64,000 nt of DNA from assembly GCF_017086445.1 (NCBI RefSeq), contig NZ_CP070968.1, forward strand, positions 2,728,001-2,792,000. Reading direction: 5' to 3'. Of this stretch, positions 11,933 to 22,656 are shown in pieces (the stretch's first letter is position 1; the number at the start of each line of letters is the position of its first letter). A program made the translations under genes and the position numbers. The notes under the pieces are model-generated. The model was not told the DNA's origin, ran no database searches, and saw only the letters and a list, made by a program, of their open reading frames with translations. Source of the DNA: Brevundimonas fontaquae (GTDB lineage: Bacteria; Pseudomonadota; Alphaproteobacteria; Caulobacterales; Caulobacteraceae).

Positions 11933-13237
11933 TTACCACCGACGCTCGAAGCGCCGCCTCAGGATGATGGCCGCCGCGTTCATGATGATCATGAAGACCA
12001 GCAGGACGATGATCGCCGCAGCGGTGCGTTCGTGGAAGGCCCGCTCCGAGGCGTTCTCCCAGATGTAGATCAGCGAGGGCAGCGCCCCGACCGGCTGGTC
12101 GATGGCGTGCGGCACGCCCGGCACGAAGCTGACCATGCCAATCAGCAGCAGCGGCGCGGTCTCGCCCAGGGCGTGAGCCATCGAGATGATGGCGCCGGTC
12201 ATGACGCCGGGCATGGCCAGCGGCAGGACGTGGCTGAACACCGTTTGGGTCTTGGATGCGCCCATGGCCAGGGCGGCCTCGCGGATCGACGGGGGCACGG
12301 CCTTCAGCGCCGAACGGGTGGCGATGACCAGGGTCGGCAGGGCCATCAGGGCCAGGACCAGACCGCCGACGATGGGACTGGCGCGCGGCAGATGCATCCA
12401 GTTGATGAACAGGGCCAGACCCAAGAGGCCGTAAACGATCGACGGCACGGCCGCGAGGTTGTTGATGTTGACCTCGATGATGTCGGTCAGCTTGTTCTTG
12501 GGCGCGAACTCTTCCAGCCAGATGGCCGCGCCGACGCCCAGCGGAATGGCGATCAGCGCCGTGACCATCAGCATCAGGGCCGAACCGACCACGGCGCCCA
12601 GGACGCCCGCCAGTTCCGGCTGCGTCGAATCGCCGTTTGTGAACAGGGCGGTGTTGAAGTGCGAGCCGATCACGCCTTCGGTCTGCATCCGATCCAGCCA
12701 GGCGATCTGCTGGTCGGTCAGGCGGCGCTGATCCTCGGGCGTCTCCCTGGAGATTTCGCCCTTCAGATACAGATCGGCGTCATCGGACAGCGGCACGGCC
12801 AGGGGCACGGTCTCGCCGATGACTTCGCTGCGCTTGGCGACCAGATCGGCGGCGACGAACTTCAGCTCAGATGAGAACAGCCGCTTCATCTGCGCGGCTT
12901 TGGTCCCGGCCGCGTCGTCCTGAATGCCCATGCGGGCCAGCTGCTGCTCGGCGGCCAGTTGCTCGAAGTTGGAGCCCTGGGGATAGGCGCGGTCCACGCG
13001 CGCCGGGTCCATGAAGACCGGCACGGTGACGGTGTGGGTGTAGAAGGCGGTGTGGCCCTGCTCGACGATGCGGACCAGCAGCACGGCCAGGAACAGCATG
13101 GCGGCGGCGATGGCCAGGCGGCCATACCATTTGAAGCGCGTTTCCCTGGCGTGGCGACGCTTGAGGCCTGCACGCAGGCGGTCGAGACGTCCCTTGGCGG
13201 CCGCGCCGGCGATCTGATCGGGGGTCGCGTCAGTCAT
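11933..13237 (-). CDS. pstA: Phosphate ABC transporter permease PstA
   Basis: Inner-membrane permease that pairs with PstC. At 434 residues it is much longer than E. coli PstA (about 296). The extra N-terminal part (residues 1-190) has one transmembrane helix ([15 protein letters not shown]) and a periplasmic region, as in the alphaproteobacterial PstA type with a DUF3333-like domain. The C-terminal half has the usual permease helices and the EAA-type loop ([24 protein letters not shown]). It overlaps the end of pstC by 8 bases, so it is translationally coupled. Confidence 0.94.
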   Translation of the reverse strand: MTDATPDQIAGAAAKGRLDRLRAGLKRRHARETRFKWYGRLAIAAAMLFLAVLLVRIVEQGHTAFYTHTVTVPVFMDPARVDRAYPQGSNFEQLAAEQQLARMGIQDDAAGTKAAQMKRLFSSELKFVAADLVAKRSEVIGETVPLAVPLSDDADLYLKGEISRETPEDQRRLTDQQIAWLDRMQTEGVIGSHFNTALFTNGDSTQPELAGVLGAVVGSALMLMVTALIAIPLGVGAAIWLEEFAPKNKLTDIIEVNINNLAAVPSIVYGLLGLALFINWMHLPRASPIVGGLVLALMALPTLVIATRSALKAVPPSIREAALAMGASKTQTVFSHVLPLAMPGVMTGAIISMAHALGETAPLLLIGMVSFVPGVPHAIDQPVGALPSLIYIWENASERAFHERTAAAIIVLLVFMIIMNAAAIILRRRFERRW

Positions 13238-14660
13238 ATTGTTCCCGATAGGTCTGCACGATCCGGTGGGCGATGATGTTCAGCATCAGCGTCACCAGGA
13301 ACAGGGTCAGGCCCAGGCCGAAGGCGGACAGCGTCTTGGCGCTGTTGAACTCCTGGTCGCCGGTCAGCAGGGTCACGATCTGCACGGTGACGGTGGTGAC
13401 GGTGTCCAGCGGATTGAAGGTCAGGTTGGCGGCCAGGCCTGCGGCCATGGTCACGATCATGGTCTCGCCGATGGCGCGCGACACGGCCAGCAGCAGGGCG
13501 CCGGCGATGCCCGGCAGCGCGGCGGGCAGAAGAACCCGCTTCACCGTCTCGGACTTGGTCGCACCCATGGCGAACGAGCCGTCACGCAGCGACTGGGGCA
13601 CGGCGTTCAGAATGTCGTCGGACAGGGACGACACGAACGGGATCAGCATGATGCCCATCACCGCGCCGGCCGTCAGGGCCATCTGGTTCTGAACCAGAGC
13701 CAGGTATTGACCCAGCCCGTCCAGCGGTCCGCCGATCAGGAAGAGGCCGATCTCGTTGAAGAAGACCCGTAGCAACGGCCCGACGGTCAGGGCGGCGAAG
13801 AAGCCGTAAACGACGGTCGGCACGCCGGCGAGGATCTCCAGCAGCGGCTTGATCACCGCGCGGGTCGTGCGGCCGGCGTATTCCGACAGATAGATAGCCG
13901 ACAGCAGGCCGATGGGCGCAGCGACGCACATGGCGATGACCATGATCAGCAAGGTGCCGGCGAACAGCGGCACGGCCCCAAAGGCGCCCGAGGACCCGAC
14001 CTGATCGGCGCGGATGGCGATCTGCGGGCTCCATTGCGTGCCGAACAGGAAGTCGAGAACCGGCACCTTCTGGAAGAAGCGGAAGCTGTCGAAGGCCAGG
14101 GAGGCGATGATGCCCAGGGTCGTCAGGACGGCGATGGCCGAGCAGACGAACAGGGCGCCGTAAATCCAGCCCTCGACCCGGTTGCGAGCGCGCGTCTGAG
14201 GCTTGATCTGCGTCAGGGCGAACAGGCCGCCCAAGATGGCGGCCAGGATGGCGGCGACGCCGCCGCCCCACGACAGAGTGCGTTCGATGCGAACCATGCG
14301 GCGCGCCTCGACCGGCAGCTGTTCGGCCAGCGGGCGTTCCCAGATCTGCAGCGCGGCTTCTCCGCGACCCACGCGGTGGGCGTCGGCGAAGAAGGCGTCG
14401 CGGCGGAACGGCTCTAGCGCCGCGACTGCATCAGGCGTGCCGGCGGCCGTCAGCTGACGCTGAAGCGGGGCGGCGAAAACCGAGGCCAGGATCAAGACCA
14501 GCAGCGCCGGCGCGGCGACCCAGATCAGCGCATAGGCGCCGTGCTGGCCGGGGCGGGAATGGGGCTTTGCGCCGATCGCACGACGACGCGCCAACGTACG
14601 TCCGCCGAAGAAGGCGGCCGCACTCAAGGCGACGAGGATCAGCAGATAAATCCAGATCAT
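13230..14660 (-). CDS. pstC: Phosphate ABC transporter permease PstC
   Basis: Inner-membrane permease of the Pst importer. The 476 residues again include a long N-terminal extension with two to three extra helices (about residues 1-160) ahead of the usual six-helix permease domain, as seen in alphaproteobacteria. The permease loop SLRDGSFAMGATKSETVKRVLLPAALPG is readable. The ATG at 14660 is the first gene behind the Pho box promoter. No pstS gene is next to it, so the phosphate-binding protein must be encoded elsewhere. Confidence 0.94.
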   Translation of the reverse strand: MIWIYLLILVALSAAAFFGGRTLARRRAIGAKPHSRPGQHGAYALIWVAAPALLVLILASVFAAPLQRQLTAAGTPDAVAALEPFRRDAFFADAHRVGRGEAALQIWERPLAEQLPVEARRMVRIERTLSWGGGVAAILAAILGGLFALTQIKPQTRARNRVEGWIYGALFVCSAIAVLTTLGIIASLAFDSFRFFQKVPVLDFLFGTQWSPQIAIRADQVGSSGAFGAVPLFAGTLLIMVIAMCVAAPIGLLSAIYLSEYAGRTTRAVIKPLLEILAGVPTVVYGFFAALTVGPLLRVFFNEIGLFLIGGPLDGLGQYLALVQNQMALTAGAVMGIMLIPFVSSLSDDILNAVPQSLRDGSFAMGATKSETVKRVLLPAALPGIAGALLLAVSRAIGETMIVTMAAGLAANLTFNPLDTVTTVTVQIVTLLTGDQEFNSAKTLSAFGLGLTLFLVTLMLNIIAHRIVQTYREQYD

Positions 14661-14750
14661 TCAGAAGTCCGAAGCGCCGTGCGCGAATCGACGACGGTCC
14701 TGAACATCGGGACCAACGCGGCGCGACTACTGCCTGCGAATGGTCAGCGG

Positions 14751-14782
14751 ATTACGACGGGTCGATGACAGTTGGGTGACAG
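14751..14782 (-). promoter_or_regulatory. Pho box promoter of the pst operon
   Basis: On the minus strand CTGTCAC-CCAA-CTGTCAT (14765-14782) matches the PhoB consensus of two CTGTCAT heptamers separated by four bases with one mismatch. Eight bases further lies CGTAAT (14751-14756), placed as a -10 box with the second heptamer in the -35 position. It is about 100 bases before the pstC ATG and just after the phoR stop codon. It should make pstCAB-phoU-phoB inducible by phosphate starvation separately from phoR. Confidence 0.9.
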
Positions 14783-14800
14783 CGACCGCCCGTCGCGCCC

Positions 14801-16198
14801 TCAGCGTCGCTCGACCGGCTGGGGAAACCAGGCGGTGAAGGCCGCGCCCATGCCCGGCGCGCTTTCGACCACCAGACCGCCTTGGTGACGGTTGATGATG
14901 TGTTTGACGATGGCCAGACCCAGCCCCGTCCCCTGCCGCTCGCCGCTCTTTTGACCCTCGACCCGATAGAAGCGCTCGGTCAGGCGGGGCAGGTGTTCGC
15001 GCGCCATACCGGGCCCATGATCGCGCACCGTGACGGCGGCGTAGGAGACGCCCGCCGTGCGGTCTGGCGTGACCAGCGGCAGTCGTGTCGCGCCAGGCAT
15101 GCGCGAGGCCCAGGCCTCGTCGAACGACAGGTCCGAACGCACCGAGATTTCGACCGTGCCGTTGCGTGACGAATATTTGACGGCGTTGTCGAGCAGGTTC
15201 TGCACCACCTGCAATATCTCGTCCCGGTCGCCGCTGATCGACGCCCTTGCCTCCCCCTGATCCAGGGCGATGGCGATCTCCTTTTCGCGCGTCAGAACGC
15301 TGATGGCGTCGACCACGTCGGAGGCGGCGCGGTCCAGATCGACGCGGCCAGAGGGCGGAATATGCTCGTTCAGTTCGATCCGGCTGAGCGACAGCAGATC
15401 CGCGACCAGCCGCCCCATCCGGTCCGCCTGGGCCGACATGATGTCCAGGAAGCGGTCCCGCGCGACCACGTCCTCACGGGCATGGCCCTTCAGGGTCTCG
15501 ATGAAACCGCTGAGCGAGGCCAAGGGCGTGCGCAGTTCGTGGCTGGCGTTGGCCAGAAAGTCCACGCGCATCATCTCGATGCGGCGCGAGTCCGTTTCGT
15601 CGCGCAGGATCAGCAGGGCCAGCTCCGACCCGGCCTTGCCTGACTCTTCGAGTGAGAGCGGCCGGGTCCAGGCGCGCCAACGTCGGTCGCGCTGACCGCC
15701 CGTCGCATAATCCGTGGTTCGCGCCGTCCCGCCGAACAGGGCCTCGTCAACCGCCTCAAGCACGCCCGGTTCACGGATCACCTGAACCAGCAAAGCGCCT
15801 TGGCGCTGGATGCGCAGAAGCTCGCGCGCAGCCGCGTTCGCCATGACAATGCGTCGCCCGGCGATGTCGTCCGGCTCGCCGCCGCTGACCACCAGCACCG
15901 GATCGTCCAGCGCCTCGAACACCCGGTCGAGAAGATCGCCCGCCACCATATCGATGGCGGGCTCGGTCGCAGCGCTGTCGTTCGCAACCGGAGCCGCCAG
16001 CGATGGCTCGCCCATGTTCAGCAGCCAGGCGGAAGCCGCCACGACCACCGCGCCGCCAACCAACCAATCGGCCAGTTGAGGATGCAAAATCGCCAGCACC
16101 AGCAGCGTCGCGATGGCGATGCCTATGCTGGCGCCGACAGTCCATAACCGCGAAGTGGAGATCGGTGCGACGGGCGAAGGCGAGACTTCATAAGGCAT
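14801..16198 (-). CDS. phoR: Phosphate regulon sensor kinase PhoR
   Basis: Membrane histidine kinase partner of PhoB. The 465 residues contain two N-terminal transmembrane helices (about 18-40 and 46-62), a PAS-like region (about 90-205), a HisKA domain with FLANASHELRTPLASLSG (phospho-accepting His), and a HATPase domain with NLLDNAVKYSSRNG and GTGLGLAIVKHI. No periplasmic sensor domain is present, as expected for PhoR, which senses through PstB/PhoU. It is the first gene of the cluster. The start is ATG at 16198. Confidence 0.93.
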   Translation of the reverse strand: MPYEVSPSPVAPISTSRLWTVGASIGIAIATLLVLAILHPQLADWLVGGAVVVAASAWLLNMGEPSLAAPVANDSAATEPAIDMVAGDLLDRVFEALDDPVLVVSGGEPDDIAGRRIVMANAAARELLRIQRQGALLVQVIREPGVLEAVDEALFGGTARTTDYATGGQRDRRWRAWTRPLSLEESGKAGSELALLILRDETDSRRIEMMRVDFLANASHELRTPLASLSGFIETLKGHAREDVVARDRFLDIMSAQADRMGRLVADLLSLSRIELNEHIPPSGRVDLDRAASDVVDAISVLTREKEIAIALDQGEARASISGDRDEILQVVQNLLDNAVKYSSRNGTVEISVRSDLSFDEAWASRMPGATRLPLVTPDRTAGVSYAAVTVRDHGPGMAREHLPRLTERFYRVEGQKSGERQGTGLGLAIVKHIINRHQGGLVVESAPGMGAAFTAWFPQPVERR

Positions 16199-16341
16199 GG
16201 CGTCAGGCCGACCTGCATCTGAAAGTGATTTCCGATCCTTGCACGGATTTCATGACGGCGCGTCGACAGCCAGGGCGTTCTTTAGCTTTGCCGCACGGTT
16301 TCTTTAGGATTTTCAGCCAGGATGTCGCCAAGGGAGGCCTC

Positions 16342-18630
<2,289 letters not shown>

Positions 18631-18720
18631 CCCGTTCCTGAAGCGGAACCTTTGACGGTTGCGCCTCGGACCTGATGCGTGTAATAGCCCGCGCTCTTGA
18701 ATTCGAGGGTTCATCACCCC

Positions 18721-18752
18721 CGCCGCGAGAGCCCCGGGTTGGCGCGGCGTTT
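18721..18752 (+). promoter_or_regulatory. Leader hairpin before rplY
   Basis: CGCCGCG (18721-18727) pairs with CGCGGCG (18743-18749), with an inner CCCCGGG-type segment, followed by TTT. It lies 24 bases before the rplY start. It could end transcription from the kinase gene or be a 5' leader of the ribosomal protein mRNA; the sequence alone does not decide. Confidence 0.4.
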
Positions 18753-18775
18753 CCGTTGTTGTTGAGGCGAGCCAC

Positions 18776-19408
18776 ATGGCCGAGATCATTCTGAACGTGG
18801 ACGTCCGCGATGGCGTCGGCACCGGCGGCGCTCGCGCTGCGCGTCGCGCCGGTTTCGTGCCGGGCGTCCTTTACGGCGGCGAGCAAGCCCCCGTCGCCAT
18901 TTCGGTGAACGAGAAGGACTTCCGCAAGTCGCTCTACACCGGCAAGCTGCTGGGCCACCTGGTGACCCTGAAGTACGGCGACGAGACCCAGCCGGTCATC
19001 GCCAAGGACGTGCAGTTCGACCCCGTTTCGGACCGCCCCCTGCACTTCGACCTGATGCGCGTCGATGAGAAGGCCCCGGTCAAGATCGAAGTGCCGGTGC
19101 ACTTCCTGAACGCCGACGAAGCGCCCTTCGCCCGCCAGGGCGGTTCGCTGGAAGTCGTCCGTCACGCCGTCGAAATCCTGGTTCGCGCCGATCAGATTCC
19201 GGAAGAACTGGTCGTCGACCTGGCCAAGTCGCAGATGGGCGACACCATCCGCATCTCGGACATCACCCTGCCCAAGGGCGCGGAAGCCACCATCACCGAC
19301 CGCGACTTCGTGATCGCCACGATCAAGGTGTCCTCGGCTGCTCTGTCGGCCGCCGCCGACGAAGCCGCCGACGCCGAAGCGGCTCCGGTCGAGAAGACCG
19401 AAGACTGA
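18776..19408 (+). CDS. rplY: 50S ribosomal protein L25/general stress protein Ctc
   Basis: Binds 5S rRNA in the large subunit. The 210 residues are of the long Ctc/TL5 type: N-terminal L25 domain (RDGVGTGGARAARRAGFVPG, VLYGG) and a C-terminal TL5 beta domain (about residues 95-180), ending with an acidic Ala/Glu tail (EAADAEAAPVEKTED). The ATG is preceded by GAGG. Adjacent to pth, an arrangement shared by many proteobacteria, but a terminator separates the two. Confidence 0.96.
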   Translation: MAEIILNVDVRDGVGTGGARAARRAGFVPGVLYGGEQAPVAISVNEKDFRKSLYTGKLLGHLVTLKYGDETQPVIAKDVQFDPVSDRPLHFDLMRVDEKAPVKIEVPVHFLNADEAPFARQGGSLEVVRHAVEILVRADQIPEELVVDLAKSQMGDTIRISDITLPKGAEATITDRDFVIATIKVSSAALSAAADEAADAEAAPVEKTED

Positions 19409-19433
19409 TCCTTCGTCGCTTCGACAAGATCAC

Positions 19434-19467
19434 GCCCCGCCCGGTTCGCCGTGCGGGGCTTTTCTTT
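19434..19467 (+). terminator. Terminator of rplY
   Basis: The stem GCCCCGC (19434-19440) pairs with GCGGGGC (19453-19459), followed by TTTTCTTT. It lies 25 bases after the rplY stop and before the pth start. Confidence 0.75.
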
Positions 19468-19494
19468 GCCTGACGCAAACGGCAAGAGGACGCC

Positions 19495-20103
19495 ATGATC
19501 ATCATCGCGGGGCTCGGCAATCCGGGCGGGAAATACGAAAAGAACCGGCACAACATCGGCTTCATGGCCGCCGACGAGATCGCGCGCCGGTGGCGGTTCG
19601 GTCCCGAGCGCGCCAAGTTCCAGTCGATCGTCAGCGAGGGTCTGGTCGATGGGACCAAGGTCCTGCTGATGAAGCCCCAGACCTATATGAACGAAAGCGG
19701 TCGGGCGGTCGGCGAGGCGGCGCGGTTCTACAAGATCAAGCCGAGCGAGATCATTGTCTTTCACGACGAAATCGACCTAGCCCCCGGCCGGTTCCGCATG
19801 AAGACCGGCGGCGGCGCGGCGGGACAGAACGGCATCCGCTCCTTGATCAGCCACCTGGGCGCCGACTTCCGACGCGCCCGCATGGGCATCGGCCATCCGG
19901 GCGAAAAGGAACTGGTCATGCCCCACGTCCTGGGCGACTTCCACAAGGCGGAACAGCCCTGGCTGGACGCCATGCTGCAAGCCTGCGCCGACGCCCTGCC
20001 CTTCGCGGTGGCGGGCGATGACGAACGCTATCAGGGCGAGGTCATGCGCCTGGCCCCCGCGCCCAAGTTCAGCCCGCGCCAGGCCGCGCGCGGCGAGCTT
20101 TAG
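19495..20103 (+). CDS. pth: Peptidyl-tRNA hydrolase
   Basis: Releases tRNA from peptidyl-tRNA dropped off the ribosome. The 202-residue protein shows the family motifs: GLGNPGGKYEKNRHNIGF with catalytic His at position 20 and Asn near 11, MKPQTYMNESG, VFHDEIDLAPGRFRMKTGGG with the catalytic Asp, and GQNGIRSLISHLG. AGAGG precedes the start. The length is slightly above that of E. coli Pth because of a short C-terminal tail. Confidence 0.97.
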   Translation: MIIIAGLGNPGGKYEKNRHNIGFMAADEIARRWRFGPERAKFQSIVSEGLVDGTKVLLMKPQTYMNESGRAVGEAARFYKIKPSEIIVFHDEIDLAPGRFRMKTGGGAAGQNGIRSLISHLGADFRRARMGIGHPGEKELVMPHVLGDFHKAEQPWLDAMLQACADALPFAVAGDDERYQGEVMRLAPAPKFSPRQAARGEL

Positions 20104-20152
20104 AACAAACCGCCGCCTATCGCGCCGTCGCAAAACGCCGTAGAGGCCAGAC

Positions 20153-20539
20153 GTGCCCCGCGCCCAGGCCGACAATTGGTCGATCTCGCAATCGCTCGCC
20201 TTCCTGGCGGCGGTGTTCGCGCTCGTGCTCGGCACCCTGCTGCCGTTCGCGGCCCTGGCGGCGGTTCAGCCGGGCCATCCGCTGGTAATCTGTTCGGCGG
20301 AAGGCCCCCAGACGATCCAGTCCGGCGGTATGGACGGCCCGGTCAACAAGCACGTCGGGGCCAAATGCGCCGCCTGCGTCATGCCGTTGGCCGCCGCCCT
20401 GCCCTGCCCGCCTGCGCCCGAAAAGGAGCGGGTGGTCCGCACCGTCGAGCGCGTCGTCTATGTCGCCGCCAGCGTCAGCCCGCCGCCGCCCGCGCGCGCG
20501 CCGCCGCGTCCGCCGTCCACCGCCCCGCCCCACGCCTGA
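20153..20539 (+). CDS. DUF2946-like exported protein, probable copper-related
   Basis: The GTG at 20153 gives 128 residues: a signal-anchor (LAFLAAVFALVLGTLLPFAAL), then a metal-ligand-like patch with LVICSAEG, a His (NKHVG), and CAACVMP. This is the arrangement of the DUF2946 family, often found beside copper-resistance or TonB genes. The C-terminal 30 residues are Pro-rich. It is followed 68 bases later by a TonB receptor, then PepSY and PCu(A)C genes. A role in periplasmic metal handling is inferred from motif and context. Confidence 0.65.
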   Translation: MPRAQADNWSISQSLAFLAAVFALVLGTLLPFAALAAVQPGHPLVICSAEGPQTIQSGGMDGPVNKHVGAKCAACVMPLAAALPCPPAPEKERVVRTVERVVYVAASVSPPPPARAPPRPPSTAPPHA

Positions 20540-20607
20540 ACCAGACCCCAAGCCCGCGCCGGCCCCAACGCCCGCGCGCCGTCTCGTTCTGATTTCAGGT
20601 TCAATCC

Positions 20608-22656
20608 ATGTTCTTCAAGACCACCGCAGCGCCCTGCGCGCTGCTGCTCGCCGCCCTTGCCACTCCCGCCTTTGCCCAGGAGACGCCTACGGAGCTCGAT
20701 AGCGTCATCGTCACGGGCCAGCGTAACCCAGATGACCCCGCCGTCGTTGCTGAGGCTCGCGATCGTTTGTCTCGCACGCCCGGGGCCGTCGCCGTCGTCG
20801 CCTCAGAAAGCTATGAGGATCGCTACGCACTCGGATTCGCCGATACACTTCGCTCCGTGCCCGGCGTGTTCGCTCAACGGCGATGGGGCGAAGAAGTCCG
20901 TCTGTCGATTCGAGGATCGGGCATCGGCCAGAGCCTGCACCTCAGGGGCGTCTTGCTGGCACAGGATGGCGTGCCCTTCAGTCAGCCAGACGGTTTCGGC
21001 GACTTCCAAGAACTGGACCCGTTGGTCGCGCGGTATTTTGAAGTCTACAAGGGCGGCAACGCCCTGCGTTTCGGCGGTGCTGCATTAGGCGGGGCCATAA
21101 ACGTCCTTACGCCGACCGGCCGCAATGCGCCGTTTTCTAATCTGCTCCGATTGGAGGGCGGCTCTTTCGAAACGCGGCGTGCACACGGAGCCATCGCGCG
21201 TGAGTTCGGCCCGTGGGATATTTACGCGGCCGCGACATGGTCAGGCAGCGAGGGTTTCCTCGACCACCAAGATTCCGACAGCAAGCGGCTGACGCTGAAC
21301 ATCGGGCGTCAATTTGGCGAGGACCGTGAACTGCGTTTGATTGTGCAAGCCAACGACCTGGACCTGGACATCTCGGGCACCCAGACGTTGGACAAGGCGC
21401 TGAACAGGCCGCGCGATCCCGATCCCTTCGTACGCAACCTGGATTTTGGCCGAAACATCAAATCTGTGCGTGTGACGGCGCAGACTCGCTGGCGACTGAC
21501 GGACGAGTTGGTGTTCGAAGCTGGCGCTTACGCAGTCGACAAACACCTGTTCCACCCCGTGCCCGTGGTCCTGGACAATGACTATCGGTTCTGGGGCGGC
21601 TTTTCGCGTTTGGACTGGGCTGGGCGGTTGGGCGAGCTGCGAGCCGATGCCTTTGCCGGCGCCTACTTCCGAACAGGCGACAACGACAGCGCAGTCTTCC
21701 TCAACACCGGCGGTGGCAACCCCGGATTCCAAATCGGCAGCACGTTGCAGAATGCCACGGGCATGGATGTCTTCGCCGAGGGGCGCTTGTTCGTGACCGA
21801 CCAGCTAGCCTTGATCGCGGGCGGCACTTGGGGCCGAGCCGAGCGCGACGTCGACAACCATCTGGTCCCGGCCAATAGCGCCCAGCGAGACTATGACTGG
21901 TTTGCCCCCCGAGTCGGCCTGCTGTGGGAACAGCCCGACGGATCGCAAATTTACGCGAACGTGACGAAGTCGGTGGAGGCCCCGACGTTCCTGGAGCTCG
22001 TGCAGACGCCAGTACCCCAGTTTGTCGATCTCGATCAGCAGGAAGCCTGGACCGCAGAGATTGGCGCGCGGGGCCAACGCGGCGCGTTTCGCTATGACAT
22101 CGCCCTCTATCGCTCTCATCTGGAAGGCGAACTGCTGAACTACGTCGTCATCCCCAACAATCCGCCTCTCAGCTTTAACGCCGAGGACACGGTGCACCAG
22201 GGCATCGAAGCCGGATTGGATTGGAGGTTGGTCGACAATGGCCGCGAACGCCTGACTTTGCGCCAGACCTACACTTGGTCAGACTTCTTCTTCGACGACG
22301 ATGCCACCTATGGCGATGGCCGGCTGCCCATTATCCCCGAACATGCCTATCGCGCGGAGTTGAAGTATGAACACCCCGCCGGCTGGTTCATCGCGCCATC
22401 CGTCGAATGGGTGCCCCAGGACATCTATGTCGACTACGCCAATCAGCTGAAATATCCAGGATACACCCTACTTTCGCTCAACGCGGGCGTCGATCTGCCA
22501 GGAGGGGTGTCGCTGTTCGCAGACCTTCGCAATCTGACCGACGAGAAGTACGTCTCCAACGCCAATGCGATCACCGACGCGCGCACGGCGGCAGCGGATG
22601 TCTTCACGCCAGGCGAAGGACGTTCGGCCTATGTGGGGTTGCGTTATGCGTTCTGA
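20608..22656 (+). CDS. TonB-dependent receptor of a probable copper uptake cluster
   Basis: Outer-membrane gated channel. The 682 residues begin with a signal peptide (cut near AFA-QE), then a TonB box-like segment (LDSVIVTG), plug domain (SIRGSG, LRGVLLAQDGVPFSQPDG, EVYKGGNALRFGGAALGGAIN) and a 22-strand barrel ending in YVGLRYAF. The family alone cannot give the ligand; the neighbours (DUF2946, PepSY, PCu(A)C) suggest copper or a metallophore. The gene uses visibly more A/T-ending codons than its neighbours (for example TTT, TTG, GAT-rich stretches around 21100-22300), which may reflect horizontal acquisition. Confidence 0.88.
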   Translation: MFFKTTAAPCALLLAALATPAFAQETPTELDSVIVTGQRNPDDPAVVAEARDRLSRTPGAVAVVASESYEDRYALGFADTLRSVPGVFAQRRWGEEVRLSIRGSGIGQSLHLRGVLLAQDGVPFSQPDGFGDFQELDPLVARYFEVYKGGNALRFGGAALGGAINVLTPTGRNAPFSNLLRLEGGSFETRRAHGAIAREFGPWDIYAAATWSGSEGFLDHQDSDSKRLTLNIGRQFGEDRELRLIVQANDLDLDISGTQTLDKALNRPRDPDPFVRNLDFGRNIKSVRVTAQTRWRLTDELVFEAGAYAVDKHLFHPVPVVLDNDYRFWGGFSRLDWAGRLGELRADAFAGAYFRTGDNDSAVFLNTGGGNPGFQIGSTLQNATGMDVFAEGRLFVTDQLALIAGGTWGRAERDVDNHLVPANSAQRDYDWFAPRVGLLWEQPDGSQIYANVTKSVEAPTFLELVQTPVPQFVDLDQQEAWTAEIGARGQRGAFRYDIALYRSHLEGELLNYVVIPNNPPLSFNAEDTVHQGIEAGLDWRLVDNGRERLTLRQTYTWSDFFFDDDATYGDGRLPIIPEHAYRAELKYEHPAGWFIAPSVEWVPQDIYVDYANQLKYPGYTLLSLNAGVDLPGGVSLFADLRNLTDEKYVSNANAITDARTAAADVFTPGEGRSAYVGLRYAF

